This document shows, one piece after another, positions 59,077 to 64,000 of a stretch of 64,000 nt of DNA. Below the pieces are notes generated by a model. The model worked only from the letters and a program-made list of their open reading frames with translations, did not search any database and had not been told where the DNA came from. Each line of letters begins with the position of its first letter. Position 1 is the first letter of the stretch. Origin of the DNA: Hyaloscypha bicolor E (lineage: Eukaryota; Ascomycota; Leotiomycetes; Helotiales; Hyaloscyphaceae); NCBI RefSeq assembly GCF_002865645.1, contig NW_020194558.1, forward strand, positions 930,001 through 994,000. Direction: 5' to 3'. The position numbers were made by a program, and so were the translations under genes.

Positions 59077-61069
59077 ATGGACGCGAAAAAGGCATTATTG
59101 TTCCTTGACAGAAGCATAGGGTATGAAGATCGTTTTGAAAAACACACTAGAAGATTGTTCATTGACACATCGACTGGCTGGGATGTCCAATTCCACGGCA
59201 CAGCGTGGGATGATGGAAATGGCCACAACGCACCAGACGGTAAACATTTAATGAGCTATCTTCCTTACACTACAAGCCTAGCTGATGAATAGTTTAAGGT
59301 CCGCAGTCGTGCTCTATCGGAGACTTGAGTCAGCTTCAAGATATAATACAGGTAACAACTACTCTTTTAAGCTTTCCACTGTACCTAGAGGCATCGAACA
59401 ACGCATTGCATAACGCTATGCGTCGGAAATCCAGTCCCGTTTGGCCGTGACGCAAAGACGGGGTTTATCAACGACGGATCCTCATTACCTACCACAAGTA
59501 CGCATTTATAGAGAATCTGATCGTCTGTAGATATTCGACCGCAAACCATCTGCCCAATGCTTGTCAGTCTCACTATACATAACTTTTTAGATGCGGATCG
59601 GCTCATGTCCAGCAGTATAGTGCAACAGAGCAATTCATGGGACCGGTTTAAGATATCTTGGACAGGATTTTTAATCATATTGGGAGGTAGTGATACGTAT
59701 GGACCCTTTTTTGACCTGGTAAGCACTTTTGGGTTAAAGCACAACCCTCACGATGAAGGCTTGAGTGGTTTCACATATCGGGTAAACTCCGTCATTGGCA
59801 AGCAACTATCGTACGGTAAGAGCTTAAATTCTCGTATCCCGTCACGGTATATTAAATTCCGTCATTGAAACAGAACTCTGCTATAATGTGCAATATGTCG
59901 AGAGACATGGGAGGATGGACGAGTATCCTTGGTCCTTCCGAAACGTTGCTCTTTATCAAAAGTTCGATGAAAAGAATTCCACATCACGTTGGATACTTCT
60001 TCAGCCACCAAGAAAGTTGAAGACCGCCCTCAAAAATCTCTTTGAAAACACACATGATAGTCACGAAAGAACGCGTCAAAATTTTCTCCTGATACATCTT
60101 CTAATATGTCTCATTACCGAGGCAGGATGGAGGCCATTTATCGCAGATCTTGAAAAAGAAATAGATACCCTGGTACGTCGAGATTTTTATATAAGAGGCA
60201 TCTCTAATGCTCAAGATGCAAACAAGCAAGCGCTGATCATGTCACAATAGAACGACAAAGCACTCTTCTCACGCGTTGGGAGATTAGCAAAGTTTGACTA
60301 TAGCGTGGAATTTTCGGATACGCAAAAGCTGGAACAGATAAGGCAGCGTATAATAAGAGCGAGTTCAGCTGTCAATACAAGTATCCGACTACCTGCAGGC
60401 TTGAAGTCAATTTTAGAGAGATTTGAGACGACCGAATGCCGCGAAACAGATAGCACTCTACTTCCGGAGCTCAATATGTACCTTTCTAGACTCGAAAGTC
60501 ACCGCGTATCCCTTCAAAGATTACTCCAGGTTGCAGAAGGGACCATGACTCTAGTAAGTCTTTCATCTTAAACTTTATTATTGTTCTATTACTGAAATCT
60601 CTTCTTAGTTGCTTCAAATCTTAGACTTTCGTCACGATGAGGCCATCAACCAGAATGCTATCGCAACGCGAAATCTCCTCTCTGCCACGCATCATGAAAA
60701 TGAATTGATGACGGTTATTGCCCGTGGAACGCAGCGAGACTCACGAACAATGAAAATTGTGGCGTTCATCGCCATGATATATCTCCCAGCTACTCTGGTT
60801 GCTGTAAGTTACACGTCCCAATCCCCATGTCACCCATCAAATATTCAGTTCAGTGCTTAATTCGTGGGTAGTCTATATTCAACTCAGAAATCGTGAGTAT
60901 AGCGAACGGACAAGAGACCGAAACTACACGCATTCAGATTATAGCGTCTTTTTCCATTACCACTTTCTTGCTTACAGCACTCACTATCGTCGGGGCTATG
61001 ATTTGGGATAAAGGAGGTTTTCCCGTGTCGATGCTGCGGGGACGCTCATCAAACAGCAGTTCACTATAA
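59077..61069 (+). CDS. Fungal CorA-like transporter-domain membrane protein
   Basis: The 3' part is secure: exons about 59591-59815, 59874-60172, 60251-60553, 60609-60803 and 60872-61069, all GT-AG and in frame. They read NSWDRFKISW, GFLIILGGSDTYGPFFDLVSTFG, CYNVQYVERHGR, PWSFRNVALYQKF, then NDKALFSRVGRL. A coiled-coil stretch follows, then MIYLPATLVA (first membrane helix) and a second hydrophobic segment near the end. The YLPATLVA signature and two C-terminal helices define the fungal CorA-like group, distantly related to CorA magnesium channels but lacking a Gly-Met-Asn motif, so ion transport is not assured. A further optional intron may lie within 60893-60940. The 5' part is unresolved: an ATG at 59077 opens MDAKKALLFLDRSIGYED, and another exon may lie at 59299-59351, but I could not close the frame to 59591. 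Confidence 0.7.
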
Positions 61070-61450
61070 TGGATCTGTTTTGATTCACTTGCGAATATTT
61101 AGATAATAACTCATTCTATTAGCCCCTCAATCGACATTAATCAATTGGTCATGTGATTAACTAATGAATTGCTTATTCTAATTCCTGACTGGCCGTTTTA
61201 TAGCCTTAACCTTATTAACTTTATTATTAACTACCTCTATTTCAACGCCTTAGCCCTACTTTACCTTATTTTAAGAGGTAATATCCATGGCATAAGTATA
61301 TTTAATTTCTCGTATACTATTAGCTATAAATAGGAAGTTAACTGAAACAGATCTAAAGTTTTGTTATTTACAAGTCTAGAAGATGCTAGGAGTATTTTGA
61401 TTTTTATCTCTATTCGCTATTTGAATTTGATCCAAGAAAACTTGAGCATA
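61070..61450. other. Intergenic region, slightly AT-rich
   Basis: Separates the convergent CorA-like and tandem-kinase genes. AT-rich at about 61180-61340 with TTATTAA strings; no gene. Confidence 0.55.
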
Positions 61451-64000
61451 TCAAGCCCGACACCTGCTTAACGGAATCACAACCCTCTCTTCAAATTCAC
61501 TAAGGATAGCAATCCGATGACTGGCTGGACTACTCGAGTTTGAACTGAAATCGCTCTCAAGACATGTTGAAACAACCTTCTGATAGATCTCGCCCACAGG
61601 ATTTCCTAAACGAGGTACGTATCGTGCAAGCAAAAACTTTCTTAGACTCTCTGGACTCTTGTCGTCATCCTTCATTGTAGAAGCCATTGATTCCAAAGTT
61701 CTCCAGAGGCCAATCTCTAGTAAAACCAACCCAATGCTGTAGTAATCGTAAGTGTGGTTGAACCCTTTGTTGTCCATCAAATAGTCTGGATGCGAGAAAT
61801 CCTGCTGTTCTGATCCGGCATTCATTCCATGCGTGAACGCATCCAACCCGTCTTGTCGACTATGGTTGAAACCGATCAAGCGCGGCTCCGTTATCGATTT
61901 TGCGGCGTCCTCGATATGAGATGGGAAGAAACAGACATTGAAAGACGAAAAATTCTCGTGAAGCCAGTTGGCTTTGTGAAACTGCAGGATGGAATACGCT
62001 AGGGCATGACTGAGTTCGAAGATTTGACCCAAGAAGGGCCTCGTCTCTATATCTCGTAGCTTGCAGATCATATCTCTTAATGTTGTGGGACGGTATGGCT
62101 GCGCATATGGAGATGGGCCAACAGGCAGTTCAAAAATGAGACCAAAAGAATGCCGTTGAACATTATGATAGTACCCACGACAATTGAGGCTCAGGAACCC
62201 GGAAGGTTTCTCTTTATGTCTCAACATGCTTGCAAGTTCTTCTACTCTAGCAAACAGCTCTTGACCAACATTGCCGACCCATTGTAGGTCGTATTCGAGC
62301 CACTCGATGAGAACTGGCACGCTCGCATCTGAATCAGTCGGCTCCTTCAGTTCGGCGAGACTTGATCGTACGTCAAACACTTCTTGGATATTGACTTGCG
62401 TTGCTTCGAACCTCTCCACCAATCCTGATGCGACGTTAGCACCAGATGCCGACATGAGCTTTGCAACACCCAGAAGGCGAAGGTTGTGCAAAGGAGATGC
62501 TTCACTAAGATCGCTTGGGATCCTTTCGAGCTCGTCCAAGTTATTATTTTGAAGAAATTGAATCTCAATGGCACTCGTAATCTTGTCTTGGAGCCGCTGC
62601 TGGAGGAGGCCCATGAGTTTGTCCACATGACGTCGTAATTGCCGTAATACAGGGCTGAAGGGCAGTTCATTGTAATTCCAACCATTAAGTGTATCTAGAA
62701 AGGCATTCAACGCGGAAAAACATTGATTGATATCGTTGAATTCGACTCCCGTCCGCAAAGAACTGGTAAATTTGTCCCAATTTGCTTGAGGGTCGTCTAA
62801 TCCGGTGTTCGTAGCCCATGATCTGTGCCGCTCATGCTCCACCGCTAGGGTATACGCCTCTGCCTGGGATTTTGATAAGGTATTCATCTTCTCGTCTAAG
62901 GAATGAGACTGGGATCTTATAGCTAAGAGGCTAAGTGAAGAAGAAACCGAAGCAGCATCTGGCCGTTTGGGTGGATCAATCTCGAGCATTTGTAATATAA
63001 GGGTAAAAACAACCGAAAAATTTGAGGGCGCGATTTTTTCCAGCTTTGATATCCAGGATTGGACGAATGGATGCGATTTCCCTCCCTGGTGGAATTGAGA
63101 GAAGGTCCAATTCATGACTTTCGCCTTGCGGCCTTCTTGGAACTGTCGAACGCCGTTCGATCCCATAAGCATGTATGTCACTACCTCGGAGATGATGCAA
63201 CCGAATGCCCAAATGTCGCTTTTCCGTCCAACTAAAGATCTTTCAAATATAATCTCACCAAACTCGCACTCTGGTGCCGCATAGTTGCTGTCAGCGCCTT
63301 GAAATAAGGTTTTGGAGTCGGCGTTCAACGGCTTCAGTCGTGACAGGCCAAAATCGGCGAGAAGGAATCTGTTCTTTTCGATAAGGATATTTGATGGCTT
63401 CAGATCGTGATGGCAGCCAATCATACTGATATTGAAACCAGGGGAGTAGAATTCATGGAGTGTTGCTAGAGCAGAAGAGATGCCCTGCAAGGCGACAAAA
63501 AAGGCAGTGTCGGTTTCAAATTCTGGCATCCTCCTATCTTGCGAGAGGAACTGATAAAGGTTGCATTCCGCAGGGAAGAACAGTAGGTTGTATGACCCAC
63601 GATGTAAGTATGTGGTTACAAGGCGGACAATGTTTGGGTGATCAACGAGGCGGAGGGTAGACAAGATATCCCCTTCGGCGGAGATGGAGGATCCTGCTAC
63701 GGACTCTGCCGATATCTCAATCTGTTTCCTCACGAGTTTTATTTCCTGGACTGTATGTTAGACGTAATGCAGTTTTTGGGTTTTACTGGGGCCACGGGAT
63801 TTCCTACTGTTTTAATATCGGTTGCCCTAAGTATTCCTTGGTGGTGAGGATGCAACACAACCTCGGAGACGGAGCCAAAAGCGCCTCTACCAATAGAAGA
63901 GCTCAATATGAACGGCAGCACAACATCAGGATCTAAGGTGCGATGCGAGAGATCATTCCGAAAGTATGGTGAAACAAACATCCATTGTTTCTGAAAAAAA
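61451..64000 (-). CDS. Tandem protein kinase / pseudokinase, 5' end beyond the window
   Basis: Partial gene. Exons in transcript order are 63787-63981 (continuing upstream) and 61451-63745, with a 41-nt intron; together they give at least 829 residues. The right edge reads as a pyrimidine-rich acceptor (TTTTTTTCAG) followed by coding sequence, so further exons lie outside. The first kinase domain looks active: IGRGAFGSV (P-loop), EIKLVRK (VAIK-type Lys), HHDLKPSNILI (catalytic loop, HxD), LADFGLS and YAAPECEFG. A helical middle of about 250 residues follows. The C-terminal part is a second kinase-like fold lacking catalytic residues: FGLIFELPVG, LHENFSSFNV in place of HxDxxxxN, IGFNHSR in place of DFG, and DYYSIGLVLLEIGLW. 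Such C-terminal pseudokinases occur in fungal HeLo-type and NLR-associated signalling proteins. No decay is seen. Confidence 0.85.

Noticed and set aside
1..64000. tRNA, rRNA or CRISPR features
   Set aside because: No T-arm/anticodon pattern, rRNA core sequence or regularly spaced identical repeats were recognised by eye.

Overview
The window is nuclear DNA of a filamentous ascomycete (Pezizomycotina). The evidence is short (about 41-80 nt) GT-AG introns with CTRAC/CTAAC-like branch points in most genes, fungal protein families throughout (SRA-YDG protein, CSN12, eL20, a ZtGT2-like glycosyltransferase, DUF6594, CHAT-TPR, a fungal CorA-like protein, a sterol glucosyltransferase), and AT-rich blocks nearly free of CpA/TpG, as left by repeat-induced point mutation (RIP). 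Leotiomycetes (Helotiales-like) is my best guess for the class, as inference only. No tRNA, rRNA or CRISPR array was recognised.

Layout. 1-5430 is an AT-rich, RIP-ruined block with no gene, followed by a small GC-rich low-complexity island (5440-5790) and gene-poor decayed sequence to 9067. 9068-11429 is an intact-looking GT2 glycosyltransferase gene whose 3' end runs antisense into a broken metallo-beta-lactamase-fold gene (11386-12647). 12.65-15.04 kb is non-coding and carries a decayed tandem repeat of about 134 bp. 15.04-23.35 kb is a conserved housekeeping block: SRA-YDG protein (-), ribosomal protein eL20 (-), CSN12-like PCI protein (+) and a BTB/POZ protein (-).

24745-26946 is a complete but dead pogo/Fot1-like DNA transposon with 42-bp terminal inverted repeats and a TA target duplication. 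Its right end lies 113 bp upstream of a CHAT-TPR protease-like gene (27060-29825). That gene faces a caspase-like C14 gene (29906-31862) whose frame is broken exactly at the catalytic His motif. Downstream are a DUF6594 membrane protein (33127-34164), a truncated short-chain dehydrogenase, a two-finger C2H2 protein and a secreted Ser/Pro-rich repeat protein (37763-40257). Then come the tail of an unidentified GPI-anchored-type protein, a 1,396-residue low-complexity protein with a Cys-rich C-terminus (42999-47318), and a 1,355-residue sterol 3-beta-glucosyltransferase with a ubiquitin-interacting-motif tail (48342-52695).

53690-54840 is a second AT-rich decayed block. Beyond it lies a signalling-type accessory group: a protein kinase fused to 12 kinesin-light-chain-type TPRs (54944-58292), a CorA-like membrane protein (59077-61069), and a tandem kinase/pseudokinase gene cut by the right edge (61451-64000).

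Working together (inference): CHAT, C14, kinase-TPR, DUF6594, CorA-like and tandem-kinase genes are families that recur in fungal accessory regions, and CHAT and caspase domains are linked to regulated cell death and non-self response. The two protease-type genes being convergent and 80 bp apart is the best candidate here for a functional pair. No gasdermin-like or HET partner was found inside the window. The interruptions in the transposase, the MBL gene, the C14 gene and possibly the kinase-TPR gene show that this is a region under active decay.
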